Shown: positions 47,650-56,428 of the stretch, one piece after another | Layout of the letters: each line of letters starts with the position of its first letter | Position numbering within the stretch: position 1 is the first letter of the stretch | Assembly: GCA_021737565.1 (NCBI GenBank) | Contig: JAIPDS010000007.1 | Coordinates: 1 to 59,878 of the forward strand | Direction: 5' to 3' | From: Desulfobacteraceae bacterium | Lineage (GTDB): Bacteria > Desulfobacterota > Desulfobacteria > Desulfobacterales > Desulfosalsimonadaceae | DNA: 59,878 bases | Translations under genes and position numbers: made by a program | Notes under the pieces: model-generated | What the model saw: only the letters and a program-made list of their open reading frames with translations | Database searches by the model: none | Told to the model about the DNA's origin: nothing

Positions 47650-48207
47650 TTATAAATGCCGGCATGTATAATCATCGCATTCCTTTTGGGACAGGACTTC
47701 CATGGCAAAAAGAATGCGCTTTTCCTTTTCCCTCCGATCACTATCGGGGGGCTGACCGGGTTTTATTTCGTCAAGTGCGGCAAGGGCCTCCTTCCTTGAA
47801 AAAAAGGAATCAAGGCCTGTGCCCGCTACCTTGCCGGACCTGGTTTCCAGTAATTCCGCGTCTTCTGCATTGGTGACCGCGGCATAAGGTATTATAAAGT
47901 TTTCCATAAGCCGGGCCGCGGCAAGAGCGCTGCGGCGCCTTGACACCAGGGACCCGGGCCTGAAAAGAACAAGCATAAACGGTCTGCCCTCCGGTTTTAC
48001 AAGAAAATCAACCCGAACTTCACCGGTTTTCCCGTCAATTTCAACAGGAAGCTTCAGATGAGTATAAATTTCTGATTTTTTATATCCTTTTTTCTCGACC
48101 AAAAACCTGGCGATCTTCTGTCTTGCCCGCTCGTCATGAGTGTCTGTTATGGTTTTTCCGGTTATAAAGTCTGTTGTTTCACCGAGTATCAGATGATGAG
48201 TGCCCAT
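47650..48207 (-). CDS. HsdR_N-domain protein, stand-alone
   Basis: A 185-residue protein resembling the type I restriction HsdR N-terminal nuclease-like domain. The region around VRVDFLVKPEGRPFMLVLF has the acidic and hydrophobic strand pattern of a PD-(D/E)XK core, but the second acidic and Lys residues are not clear, so activity is doubtful. No hsdS or hsdM is nearby, so it is not part of a restriction system. It lies between metW and fdhD in the same direction. Function unknown. Confidence 0.6.
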   Translation of the reverse strand: MGTHHLILGETTDFITGKTITDTHDERARQKIARFLVEKKGYKKSEIYTHLKLPVEIDGKTGEVRVDFLVKPEGRPFMLVLFRPGSLVSRRRSALAAARLMENFIIPYAAVTNAEDAELLETRSGKVAGTGLDSFFSRKEALAALDEIKPGQPPDSDRREKEKRILFAMEVLSQKECDDYTCRHL

Positions 48208-48213
48208 TATATC

Positions 48214-48831
48214 CTATTTGCTGCCGATAAGAAATATGCCGTAGGTGGCGCGCAGATTGGGCAGTGATTTAACGATGCTGCCGCTTTTATCCTGCTTGTC
48301 CGTGTTGATGGCCACCTCCTTTAATATTGAAAATCCGACTTCATCGGCAAATGCCCGGAAATCTTTTATTGACAGAATTCTGATATTGGGGGTTCCGTGC
48401 CAGGTATAGGGAAGCTGCGGGGTGATCGGGGCATGACCGGTAAAAAGGACCTGCTGGCGCACATGCCAGTGTCCGAAATTCGGAAAACTCACAATCGCCT
48501 TTTCCCCGATTCGCAGCATGGACCGGATAAGGGCCAGCGGATCATAGACCTGCTGAAGGGTCTGGCTTAAAATTACGTAGTCAAATGTATCATCAGGATA
48601 GTCGTGCACCTCTTCGTTTATATCTCCCTGGATTACTGAAAGCCCTTTTTCAATGCACTTGACCACCTTTTCTTCCACTATTTCAATGCCGGTCTCTTTT
48701 ACCTGTTTGTGTTCCTTTAGATATGCCAGCAGCTCGCCCTCTCCGCATCCCAGTCCTATCACCCTTGACCCGGGATGTATCCAGGATGCAATAACTTTGA
48801 GATCAAAGCGCAGGTTGCTATTTTGCGACAT
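48214..48831 (-). CDS. metW: Methionine biosynthesis protein MetW
   Basis: A 205-residue methyltransferase-fold protein; VIGLGCGEGELLAYL (about 24-38) is the SAM-binding loop. MetW is found next to MetX in many proteobacteria and is needed for full homoserine acylation. ATG 48831 overlaps the end of metX by 14 bases, so translation is coupled. Confidence 0.92.
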   Translation of the reverse strand: MSQNSNLRFDLKVIASWIHPGSRVIGLGCGEGELLAYLKEHKQVKETGIEIVEEKVVKCIEKGLSVIQGDINEEVHDYPDDTFDYVILSQTLQQVYDPLALIRSMLRIGEKAIVSFPNFGHWHVRQQVLFTGHAPITPQLPYTWHGTPNIRILSIKDFRAFADEVGFSILKEVAINTDKQDKSGSIVKSLPNLRATYGIFLIGSK

Positions 48832-49990
48832 CCTCGTATACACTGTCTATAAATCCTCTGACCAGGCTGGTTAATCTCTGGTTTGGCAGCAGAAAGGCAT
48901 CATGCCCCCATTCGGCCTCGACTTCGCAGAAACTTACATCCAGTCCGCTTTTTTTCATGGCCTTGACCATCTCTTTTGACTGGTAGGTCGGATACAACCA
49001 GTCAGAGGTAAAGGATACCACCATGAACCTGGCCCCGGCCATGGAAAACACCTTAACAGCCGAGCCCGCGTTTTTAAACCGGGTCAGATCAAAATAGTCT
49101 GCAGCCTTTGTTATGTAGAGAAAAGAATTCGCATCAAAACGCTCCACAAACTTTGCCCCCTGGTGGCGCAGATAGCTTTCAACCTGGAAATCCACGTTAA
49201 ACTGGTATGAAAGATCATCTTTGTCCTGGAGCCTTCTGCCGAATTTTCTTCTCAGGGCCTCGTCTGAAAGATATGTTACATGGCCTATCATCCGTGCAAC
49301 AGAGAGTCCCAGATCAGGCTGCCTTTTTCCGTAATAATCGCCCTGGTTCCAGTTGGGATCGGCCACAATGGCCTGTCTTGCCACTTCGTTGAATGCAATG
49401 GCAAGCGCGGAATGGCGCATGGTGGTGGCAAGGGGTATGGCCGAGATCACCATTTCCGGGTATTGCACACACCACTGCAGCTCCTGCATGCCTCCCATTG
49501 AGCCGCCGATCATTGACAGGATTTTTTTTATGCCCAAATGGTCCATAAGGGCCTTCTGGGCTCTTACCATGTCGGCGATGGTAACGAAAGGAAAATCCAT
49601 GCCGTAAGGCCTGCCTTTGGCGGGATTGAGCGATGAGGGCCCGGTTGATCCCATGCAACCCCCGAGCACGTTTGAACAGACCATGAAATACTTGTCTGTG
49701 TCAATCCCCTTGCCAGGACCTATCATGTTGTCCCACCAGCCCGGCTTGTCATCATCATCCGAGTAATAGCCTGCAGCGTGGCTGTCTCCTGTCAGGGCGT
49801 GGAAAACAAGCACCACGTTGCTTTTATCCGGGTCAAGCTTTCCGTAGGTTTCGTAGGCCAGGGTTATGGGCCCGAGCCTTGCCCCGCTGTCAAGCGGCAT
49901 TTCATTGGGCGGCTCGGCAAAGGTGAAAAATTTTTTCTCCACCTTTCCAACCGATTTCCCGGCGGCATCATGGGTAATGTATTCACTCAT
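48818..49990 (-). CDS. metX: Homoserine O-acetyltransferase MetX
   Basis: A 390-residue alpha/beta-hydrolase-fold acyltransferase of methionine synthesis. The nucleophile Ser is in GGSMGGMQ (about 153-160). HALTGDSHAAGY matches the oxyanion region, and Asp/His of the triad are in FTSDWLYP and WGHDAFLL. ATG 49990 (MSEYITH) is preferred to a TTG six codons upstream. Acetyl versus succinyl specificity was not determined. Confidence 0.93.
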   Translation of the reverse strand: MSEYITHDAAGKSVGKVEKKFFTFAEPPNEMPLDSGARLGPITLAYETYGKLDPDKSNVVLVFHALTGDSHAAGYYSDDDDKPGWWDNMIGPGKGIDTDKYFMVCSNVLGGCMGSTGPSSLNPAKGRPYGMDFPFVTIADMVRAQKALMDHLGIKKILSMIGGSMGGMQELQWCVQYPEMVISAIPLATTMRHSALAIAFNEVARQAIVADPNWNQGDYYGKRQPDLGLSVARMIGHVTYLSDEALRRKFGRRLQDKDDLSYQFNVDFQVESYLRHQGAKFVERFDANSFLYITKAADYFDLTRFKNAGSAVKVFSMAGARFMVVSFTSDWLYPTYQSKEMVKAMKKSGLDVSFCEVEAEWGHDAFLLPNQRLTSLVRGFIDSVYEDVAK

Positions 49991-50066
49991 AATTTGATGA
50001 GCCTGCAAGGCGGTGTTGATTAATTTCTACGAGTTCATCATAATTTATTTAAATGTGCAATGCTTT

Positions 50067-50102
50067 AAAAAAAAGGGGGATCTCATAAACTTTGGATCCC
50101 CC
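50067..50102 (-). terminator. Terminator of cooS
   Basis: On the minus strand GGGGGATC (50102-50095) pairs with GATCCCCC (50082-50075), followed by eight T (50074-50067). It separates cooS from metX. Confidence 0.88.
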
Positions 50103-50170
50103 CCGGCTTGGCCTTATTACAAATATATTACAGAATGCTTTTAAATTCAACAAATCCGAATATCTCTAAA

Positions 50171-52135
50171 TTATACCATCTCCCTTCTTTCAGCCATGTC
50201 TACAAGCTTGCGCTCGCGGGCCTTGTCAATTCCGAGCGCCTTGCGCTTGGAATCGATATGCGCGACCATTTTCTGCGCCATTTCATAGGGATCGGGCGTA
50301 AAATCCCATTTGCCGAGACCCTGCTTTTCAAGCCCGTCAAACAGGAGTTTGTGGAATTTGGTGTTTTCAACTACCGGAAAAGTTACTCCGAATATAGTGT
50401 ATACCCCGGAGGCAACGAAGTACTGGCCGATGCATATGGCTTTTTCGCTCATGTATTCCGGGGCCGCACCGGCGACCGGGAGTTCTGCGATACTTTCGCC
50501 GAGACCGCCCACTTTTACCATTTCACTGGCAGCGATCAGTATTCTGCTGTTGTCCACGCAGGCGCCCATGCCGAGAACCGGCGGCATACCAACGGCATCG
50601 CATACTTCGCTTAAGCCGGGCCCGGCCAGATAGGCGGCTTCAGGCGTGCATAGGCCGGCTTTTGCCAGGGCTATCTGTGAGCAGCCGGTCTGCAGAACCA
50701 GCACGTCGTTTTTGATCAGCTCCTTTACCAGCTCCACATGCACCCAGTCCTGCTTGACCCTGGGGTTGGTGCATCCGACCACACCGGCAACTCCGCGGAT
50801 TCTGCCGTTTATGATGTTGTCGTTTAAAGGTGTGTAGCTGCCACGGAAGCTTCCGCCGAGCATGTAGTTTATGTATTCATATGAAAATCCGTGAATTCCG
50901 GTGTTGCGGATGTTTGGGATCTGCACCGGATATTTGCGGGACTTGAACCGCGATATCGCCTTTATCACAACTTCATCCGTACACTCGTTCGGACTGTGCT
51001 CGTGGAATTCCACGTGTTGCGCCCCCTCGATGTGGCACCTGGGATTTGTTGTAAACAGGTAAGTGCCGTAGCAGTCCGCAACCTTGGAAAGGCCCTGCTG
51101 GATGCATTGGACGTCTACAGCCATGGCATCCACAGCACCGGTAACCATTATCGCCTCTGTGGAGGTAAAGTTTCCGGCATGCGGTATACCATGCCTGGAA
51201 AGCATTTCAAGGCCCGAGCAGCACATTCCTACAAGGTTGATTCCTTCGGCTCCTGCCTCTTTTGCGGCCTGAATCAGTGCGGGGGAGTTCACCGATGCCA
51301 CCATGGACTCAAACAGGTTCGGCTCATGGCCGTGTATAATGATGTTAACATGGTCTTCCTTGAGCACTCCCATATTGACTTCTGCGGCCACAGGCACGGG
51401 TGTTCCGAACAGGATGTCCGAGATTTCGGTTGCAACCATGGAGCCTCCCCATCCGTCGGACAGCGCAGTGCGGCTGGCTTGTTTCATAATGTTTTCATAA
51501 TGCTGATCCACTCCCATGTGGGTTCTGTGCATCATTTCCATTATTTCGCGCATCGCGCCCCTGGGAACAATGCCGAGCCTGCGCCAGGTTTCAAGGGTTT
51601 TGGGGGGGACGCGGCTGGCAAAGGGGATTTCCCCGTTTACCTGGGTATAAGTTCTTTCGAGCTCCTCGTAAAGAGCCTTTGCCACTTCTTCTGTGGTTTT
51701 TTCTTCAGTCTCGATTCCGACCGACTCCGCGACATCCATGAGTTTGATTGTATCCTTGACGCTGTATTCCTTGATGTTGCCGTTTATCACCTCGCGGAAC
51801 AAATCAAGCATGGCCATGCCGTGGTCTGTGTGGGCTGCTCCCCCCGCGGCGACCATTCTTCCGAAGTTCCTGGCCATTATCGTGTCTATGGTTGCCCCGC
51901 AAACGCCTACCTTGCTGTAGGGGTCTTTGGCATTTAACCGGCAGGGACCCATTGAGCAATGCTTGCAGCACGCGGAATCCGCACCGATAGGACACGCCCT
52001 CATGGTCGCCGCCCTGTCGAAGCAGAGCTCGATTCCGTCTTGTCGGGCTTTTTCCAGCATTTCTCCGGTTGACTCACATGCGGTGATATCCCTGACATCA
52101 GGCAGGGTCTTTTCTTTGGACTTTTTCTTTTCCAT
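50171..52135 (-). CDS. cooS: Anaerobic carbon-monoxide dehydrogenase catalytic subunit CooS
   Basis: A 654-residue Ni-Fe enzyme that oxidises CO to CO2. The N-terminal cysteines of clusters D and B are in ACPIGADSACCKHCSMGPC (about 48-66). The C-cluster ligands are expected in the conserved NPRCHIEGAQHVEFH, GVVGCTNPR, TGCSQIALAKAG and MGACVDNSR segments, all present. Length fits monofunctional CooS. GGAGG lies before the ATG, and a strong promoter is at 52201-52230. No cooF, cooC or acetyl-CoA synthase gene is adjacent, so its electron acceptor is not shown by context. Confidence 0.96.
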   Translation of the reverse strand: MEKKKSKEKTLPDVRDITACESTGEMLEKARQDGIELCFDRAATMRACPIGADSACCKHCSMGPCRLNAKDPYSKVGVCGATIDTIMARNFGRMVAAGGAAHTDHGMAMLDLFREVINGNIKEYSVKDTIKLMDVAESVGIETEEKTTEEVAKALYEELERTYTQVNGEIPFASRVPPKTLETWRRLGIVPRGAMREIMEMMHRTHMGVDQHYENIMKQASRTALSDGWGGSMVATEISDILFGTPVPVAAEVNMGVLKEDHVNIIIHGHEPNLFESMVASVNSPALIQAAKEAGAEGINLVGMCCSGLEMLSRHGIPHAGNFTSTEAIMVTGAVDAMAVDVQCIQQGLSKVADCYGTYLFTTNPRCHIEGAQHVEFHEHSPNECTDEVVIKAISRFKSRKYPVQIPNIRNTGIHGFSYEYINYMLGGSFRGSYTPLNDNIINGRIRGVAGVVGCTNPRVKQDWVHVELVKELIKNDVLVLQTGCSQIALAKAGLCTPEAAYLAGPGLSEVCDAVGMPPVLGMGACVDNSRILIAASEMVKVGGLGESIAELPVAGAAPEYMSEKAICIGQYFVASGVYTIFGVTFPVVENTKFHKLLFDGLEKQGLGKWDFTPDPYEMAQKMVAHIDSKRKALGIDKARERKLVDMAERREMV

Positions 52136-52200
52136 ACGGCCTCCATAAGGGTTGTTTTTGCTTTTTCAAAGCAGATGGACCGGTTCGTCCGGCCGCTTAA

Positions 52201-52230
52201 ATTATAATATTTTAAAATAATAACGTTCAA
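52201..52230 (-). promoter_or_regulatory. Promoter of cooS
   Basis: On the minus strand TTGAAC (52230-52225), 18-base spacer, perfect TATAAT (52206-52201), about 65 bases before cooS. The 306-base gap 52136-52441 holds nothing else clear beyond a GC-rich hairpin in the cooS leader (about 52180-52196). Confidence 0.65.
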
Positions 52231-52441
52231 AAATAACCTTTCAAGAAATATGCCACGAAATTTGTTCAAAGCGCATATCAGAAGAACTAAGGGGCTTTCT
52301 TCGGGGACTGCGCCGATTCGCGGGGCTTATTTTTATCGGGCATGGTTTGTGCAAAATGCAATGCAGAAAAGACTGACTCTTGCAGCCGGATTAAAAGAAC
52401 AAAATGATACAGGAAAAATACGGAAAAAGGAGAGTGTTTGT

Positions 52442-52804
52442 ATGATGGATCTTGAGGAACTAAGAGAAAACCGTGACCTGGTCAATAAAATAGACTGGGA
52501 CATGACCCCGGAAGAAGCGGTAAGACTGTATCTTGAATGGGGGAACAACTGGGTGCACGGAAGCAAATATGTCATACGTTCCAAAGAAGATGTGTCCCAT
52601 TATTTCGTGGTTTACGCATGGGACGGACCTCCGGTGATATACCTTATCCGCCGCAGCTCCGAGGAAGCCCGGGAACTTGCAAAGATCGCACTGCCCGAGC
52701 GGCTAAAGGAGGCCTTCCTGAAGGAGACAGGCGGCAATAACGGCGTGTACCCGATCCGGGGGCAGCTCCGGAAGTGGCTGGAGTCCGAGCTCGGGGCGGA
52801 ATAA
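52442..52804 (+). CDS. DVU0772-like small conserved protein
   Basis: A 120-residue protein with IDWDMTPEEAVRLYLEWGNNW (cut at WGNN; residues 18-37), SKEDVSHYFVVYAWD and a basic C-terminus. This resembles a small protein family I know from Desulfovibrio as DVU0772; its function is unknown. ATG 52442 is chosen after AAAGGAGAG; the open frame runs upstream to 52250 but without family resemblance. No membrane or cofactor motif is visible. Confidence 0.65.
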   Translation: MMDLEELRENRDLVNKIDWDMTPEEAVRLYLEWGNNWVHGSKYVIRSKEDVSHYFVVYAWDGPPVIYLIRRSSEEARELAKIALPERLKEAFLKETGGNNGVYPIRGQLRKWLESELGAE

Positions 52805-52815
52805 ATCAGGTATGG

Positions 52816-52911
52816 AACAGTGCAGCATTTTTTCAAAATCGATACATAAGTGTATCAAAAAAATGAGACACGGGAGGAAGCATTTTTCTGGCATACAATT
52901 GCAGCACTGTT
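52816..52911. other. Nested inverted repeats before the thioredoxin-domain gene
   Basis: Outer arms AACAGTGC-A-GCA (52816-52827) and TGC-A-GCACTGTT (ending 52911) match over 12 bases with one mismatch. Between them GATACA-TAAG-TGTATC (52841-52856) is a perfect 6-bp hairpin followed by A. Each outer arm is followed by a T-rich run. It may be a long-loop terminator or a leader structure. Confidence 0.4.
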
Positions 52912-52946
52912 ATTTTTTATAAAACATGGCGAAACAAGAGGTGAAA

Positions 52947-54893
52947 ATGGAAAAGGCCGAACCAGAAGGATCAAACAGGCTGATAAACGAGAAAAGCCCT
53001 TATCTGCTCCAGCACGCAGACAACCCGGTTGACTGGTATCCCTGGGGAGACGAGGCTTTTGAGAAAGCAAAACGCGAGAATAAGCCTGTTCTGGTCTCCA
53101 TAGGGTATGCCACATGCCATTGGTGTCATGTTATGGCAGAAGAGTCTTTTTCAGATCATAAAACCGCCGGCATTATGAACAGGGAGCTGGTAAACATAAA
53201 GATAGACAGGGAGGAACGCCCGGATCTTGACCAGATATACATAACCGCGGTGTCCGCGCTGACCGGCTCTGCGGGCTGGCCTTTAAATGTTTTTCTAACC
53301 CCTGATGCAAAACCCTTTTTCGGGGGGACGTATTTTCCGCCTCAAAAGCGTTTTTCAATACCGAGTTGGAGCGAGGTTGTGTTGTCGGTTTCAAAAGCCT
53401 GGCAGGACGCGGATCAGATGGCAAAGCTGCTTGAATCCGCTGAAAAAATCACACTGGCGGTGAAAGAACATTTAAACGCCTCCGGGGCCCCTTCAGACAA
53501 TGGTTTTCCCGATGCCGGGGTTGTCCATGATGCCGCGGCCTGGTTTTACAAATCCTATGACGGTGTTCACGGAGGATTCAGCCGCGCACCAAAGTTCCCC
53601 ATGCCTGGCGTGCTGGATTTTCTGCTTTTTTATCATAAATTTGTAAGCAGGGAAGGCCAAACAGATGCTACCATGGGAAATGGGCTTGAAATGGCGGTTC
53701 ATACAATGCGGCAGATGGCAAATGGCGGAATATATGATCATGTGGGAGGCGGTTTTCACAGATATTCCACGGATGAGGACTGGCACGTGCCCCATTTTGA
53801 AAAAATGTTATATGACAATGCGCAACTGATAAAGGTATATCTAAAGGCTTATGAAATAACAGGCGAAGAAAGCCTTGCCCGCACGGCAATACACAGCCTT
53901 GAGTATATATTCCGGGAAATGACCGATCCCCGTGGAGGCTTTTATTCGGCTCAGGACGCAGACAGTCCCAGTTTTGATTTATCGGCAAAGAAAGGAGACG
54001 GGCAAAAGGGCAGGAAAGCCGAGGGGGTTTTTTACACCTGGGGCAAAGATGAAATAGAGGCAATACTGGATAAGGAATCTGGCCCGGTTTTTTCGTATCA
54101 TTTTGATATAAGAGCGCAGGGTAACGCGGAAGCTGATCCTTTGGGCGAATTTGCAGGAAGAAATATCCTGCACCAGCCAGCAAAGATTGAAGATACCGCC
54201 GCACACTTCGGCATAAGCACTGAAAGGGCTGTCCAGGCAATTCAGTCTTCATTAAGCAGCCTGTTGTCTGCAAGATACAGGCGTCCTAAGCCGCACTTAG
54301 ACGACAAAATACTTTTGGACTGGAACGCATTGATGATTTCGGCGCTTGCAGAAGCGGGCAGGGTTCTTGGCGATGAAAAGTATCTGCTCCGGGCTAAGAA
54401 AGCCGTTGCCTTTATAAACGAAAACATGGCCGGCAGGCACGGCGGTTTATACCGCCGCCTGCGGGACACAGAATCCGCGATATCCGGGCTTGCAGGAGAT
54501 TATGCTTATTTTGTACGCGCCCTGCTTGATATGCACGGGGCGACAGGAAATATTAAATATCTTAAACAGGCGGCCGAACTTGGAGGCAGGATGCTTGATC
54601 TGTTTTACGACGACAAAGACGGCGGTTTTTTCATGACCGGTCCCGATCATGATCCTCATCTTATATTCCGGGCAAAGGATTTTACAGACGGGGTATTGCC
54701 TGCCGCGGGTTCGGTTGCGGTCATGGATTGTATACGGCTGTTTGAGCACACCAATGACAAGCGGTTTTTGGAGGCCGCCCGCCGGTCTTTCACAGGAGCC
54801 GGCAAGCGTTTAAAAAATCAGCCGCAAGCCATGCCGCAGCTTGTTGCCGCCCTGGGATATTTTCATAATACAAACAAAGGAAAGGAGATGTAA
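52947..54893 (+). CDS. Thioredoxin-domain/six-hairpin protein (DUF255, YyaL-like)
   Basis: A 648-residue protein. Residues 1-170 form the DUF255 thioredoxin-like domain with [10 protein letters not shown] active-site motif, typical of the SSP411/YyaL family. The rest is an alpha/alpha six-hairpin toroid like glycosidases and epimerases ([36 protein letters not shown]). The biochemical role of the family is not established. ATG 52947 follows GAGGTGA; an ATG seven codons upstream lacks a site. The zinc-ribbon gene starts 3 bases after the stop. Confidence 0.88.
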   Translation: MEKAEPEGSNRLINEKSPYLLQHADNPVDWYPWGDEAFEKAKRENKPVLVSIGYATCHWCHVMAEESFSDHKTAGIMNRELVNIKIDREERPDLDQIYITAVSALTGSAGWPLNVFLTPDAKPFFGGTYFPPQKRFSIPSWSEVVLSVSKAWQDADQMAKLLESAEKITLAVKEHLNASGAPSDNGFPDAGVVHDAAAWFYKSYDGVHGGFSRAPKFPMPGVLDFLLFYHKFVSREGQTDATMGNGLEMAVHTMRQMANGGIYDHVGGGFHRYSTDEDWHVPHFEKMLYDNAQLIKVYLKAYEITGEESLARTAIHSLEYIFREMTDPRGGFYSAQDADSPSFDLSAKKGDGQKGRKAEGVFYTWGKDEIEAILDKESGPVFSYHFDIRAQGNAEADPLGEFAGRNILHQPAKIEDTAAHFGISTERAVQAIQSSLSSLLSARYRRPKPHLDDKILLDWNALMISALAEAGRVLGDEKYLLRAKKAVAFINENMAGRHGGLYRRLRDTESAISGLAGDYAYFVRALLDMHGATGNIKYLKQAAELGGRMLDLFYDDKDGGFFMTGPDHDPHLIFRAKDFTDGVLPAAGSVAVMDCIRLFEHTNDKRFLEAARRSFTGAGKRLKNQPQAMPQLVAALGYFHNTNKGKEM

Positions 54894-54896
54894 GTC

Positions 54897-55100
54897 ATGG
54901 CGCAAAAATACCGCCTGAAAGCAAGATGCCCGCAGTGCGGGTGCAGTGCTGTAATGCACCTTACCCGCGAGGAAATCATGGAACGTTTCGGCAATGTCCC
55001 AAACGCTGAGCTTGAGTGCTCGGAATGCTTAGAAAAATACGAAGTGGCAATGAAGGATGCTTGCCCTGAATGGGACAAGGAATGCAGGCTGATGAAATAA
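54897..55100 (+). CDS. Small zinc-ribbon-like protein (67 aa)
   Basis: A short protein with CPQCGC (residues 11-16) and CSEC (about 41-44), a pair of CxxC knuckles suited to zinc, then extra cysteines in DACPEWDKEC. AAAGGAGATG precedes the start. Family unknown to me. It sits in a run of thiol and redox genes. Confidence 0.75.
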   Translation: MAQKYRLKARCPQCGCSAVMHLTREEIMERFGNVPNAELECSECLEKYEVAMKDACPEWDKECRLMK

Positions 55101-55143
55101 TCCCTGCGGGTTTTTTCAAACCTTCACGGAAAGGAGGGACAGT

Positions 55144-55776
55144 ATGGAGTTTAGGGAGGCTGTTGAGAACAGGCGGGCTGTAAATTTTTTTGACCCGCAA
55201 AAGGATGTTTCAGACCAACAGATAAGACAGATTGTGGAAACAGCGGCAAAGACACCGTCGAGCTTTAATCTTCAGCCCTGGAGTCTGATCGTTCTTCGCG
55301 ACCATGAGGAGAAGATGCGGCTTCAGAAGCAGGCCTGGGATCAGCCCAAGGTAAGCCAGGCCCCGGTCACCCTGATCGTGCTGGGGGATATGAGCGGCTG
55401 GCAGGAAGGCCATGAGTTTGTGGAGAAAAATTTTGACTCCCTGGTAAAAATGGGTATGATGGCCGAAGATCAGCATGACTGGTTTTTAAATGCTTGCAAG
55501 AACCTTTACGGAGCCAGCCGGGACAGACAAGTTGCCTTTGCATGCAAGAATGCGGGTTTTTTTGCCATGACCCTGATGCTTGCGGCAAAAGATCTCGGCC
55601 TGGATACTCATCCCATGGACGGCTTTGATATGGAGGGAGTGAAAAAAGAATTTAACATACCTGATAATTACTGGATTCCTTTGCTTATTTCAGTAGGATA
55701 CTTCAGGTCTGACAAGACTCTGCCGCCGCCCAAGTGGCGCAAGTCTTTTGATGAAATTTCGGTAAGGTTTGACTGA
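55144..55776 (+). CDS. Nitroreductase family protein
   Basis: A 210-residue FMN-dependent oxidoreductase. FMN contacts are expected in the N-terminal RRAVNFFDP segment and SSFNLQPW (about 40-47). The middle helix LMLAAKDLGLDTHPMDGFD matches the family. AAGGAGGG lies before the ATG. The natural electron acceptor is unknown. Grouped with glutaredoxin and an FTR-type protein. Confidence 0.9.
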   Translation: MEFREAVENRRAVNFFDPQKDVSDQQIRQIVETAAKTPSSFNLQPWSLIVLRDHEEKMRLQKQAWDQPKVSQAPVTLIVLGDMSGWQEGHEFVEKNFDSLVKMGMMAEDQHDWFLNACKNLYGASRDRQVAFACKNAGFFAMTLMLAAKDLGLDTHPMDGFDMEGVKKEFNIPDNYWIPLLISVGYFRSDKTLPPPKWRKSFDEISVRFD

Positions 55777-55809
55777 CACTAACTAAGAAAAACAAAGAGG
55801 AGGCCGGAA

Positions 55810-56070
55810 ATGGCCGAAACGCCGGATGTAAAGGTATATGCTCTAAGCACATGCGTTCATTGCAAGAATACAAAAAAGCTTTTAGACAACTGCAACGTTG
55901 ACTATGATTCCGTTGAGGTCGACCTTCTTGACGGAGACCAGCGACAGGCTGTAATCGAGGAGGTAAAGGCGCTAAACCCCAGGTGTTCGTTTCCCACGAT
56001 CAAAATCGGGGAAAAGGTGATCGTGGGCTACAGGGAAGATGAAATAAAGGAGGCGTTGGGTATTTCATGA
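55810..56070 (+). CDS. Glutaredoxin-family protein
   Basis: An 86-residue thioredoxin-fold protein with active site CVHC (Cys15, Cys18), cis-Pro in SFPTIKIG (about 61-68) and GYREDEIKEAL at the end. It overlaps the next gene by 4 bases (ATGA), so the two proteins probably work together. Confidence 0.92.
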   Translation: MAETPDVKVYALSTCVHCKNTKKLLDNCNVDYDSVEVDLLDGDQRQAVIEEVKALNPRCSFPTIKIGEKVIVGYREDEIKEALGIS

Positions 56071-56396
56071 ATGCACAGGAACTTTATGAAAAATTAAAAA
56101 GGGTCCAGGAGCCAAAGGGGTATTATTTCAACAAAGATACTGAATATGTCTTTGAGCTGTTAAACGCGCTTCTGGTAAACAAGGAGCGCTTCGGTTACAT
56201 GACCTGTCCGTGCAGGCTTGCTTCCGGGGACAGGGAAAAAGACAGGGATATCATCTGTCCGTGCGACTACCGGGAGGCAGATGTTAAGGAATACGGAAGC
56301 TGTTACTGCCAGCTTTACGTGTCAAGGGACTGGAACGAGGATAACCCCCCCCATGAGCCCGTGCCTGAGAGGCGTCCACCTGAAAAAATAATATAA
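56067..56396 (+). CDS. Ferredoxin-thioredoxin-reductase catalytic-type protein
   Basis: A 109-residue protein with six cysteines in the FTR pattern: TCPCR (Cys47, Cys49), CPCD (Cys64, Cys66) and CYCQ (Cys79, Cys81). In the plant enzyme four hold a [4Fe-4S] cluster and two form the redox disulfide. The spacing here is C-P-C-x14-C-P-C-x12-C-Y-C. It likely passes ferredoxin electrons to the glutaredoxin encoded just before it. No variable subunit is present. Confidence 0.9.
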   Translation: MNAQELYEKLKRVQEPKGYYFNKDTEYVFELLNALLVNKERFGYMTCPCRLASGDREKDRDIICPCDYREADVKEYGSCYCQLYVSRDWNEDNPPHEPVPERRPPEKII

Positions 56397-56428
56397 TTTC
56401 GGATTTCATTTGTTTTTGTGATTTAAAT

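Noticed and set aside
50891-51937. 348-residue plus-strand frame opposite cooS
   Set aside because: Antisense shadow; Cys/His-rich only because cooS codons are read backwards.
52250-52441. N-terminal extension of the DVU0772-like protein
   Set aside because: No similarity to the small family; a good ribosome-binding site precedes ATG 52442.
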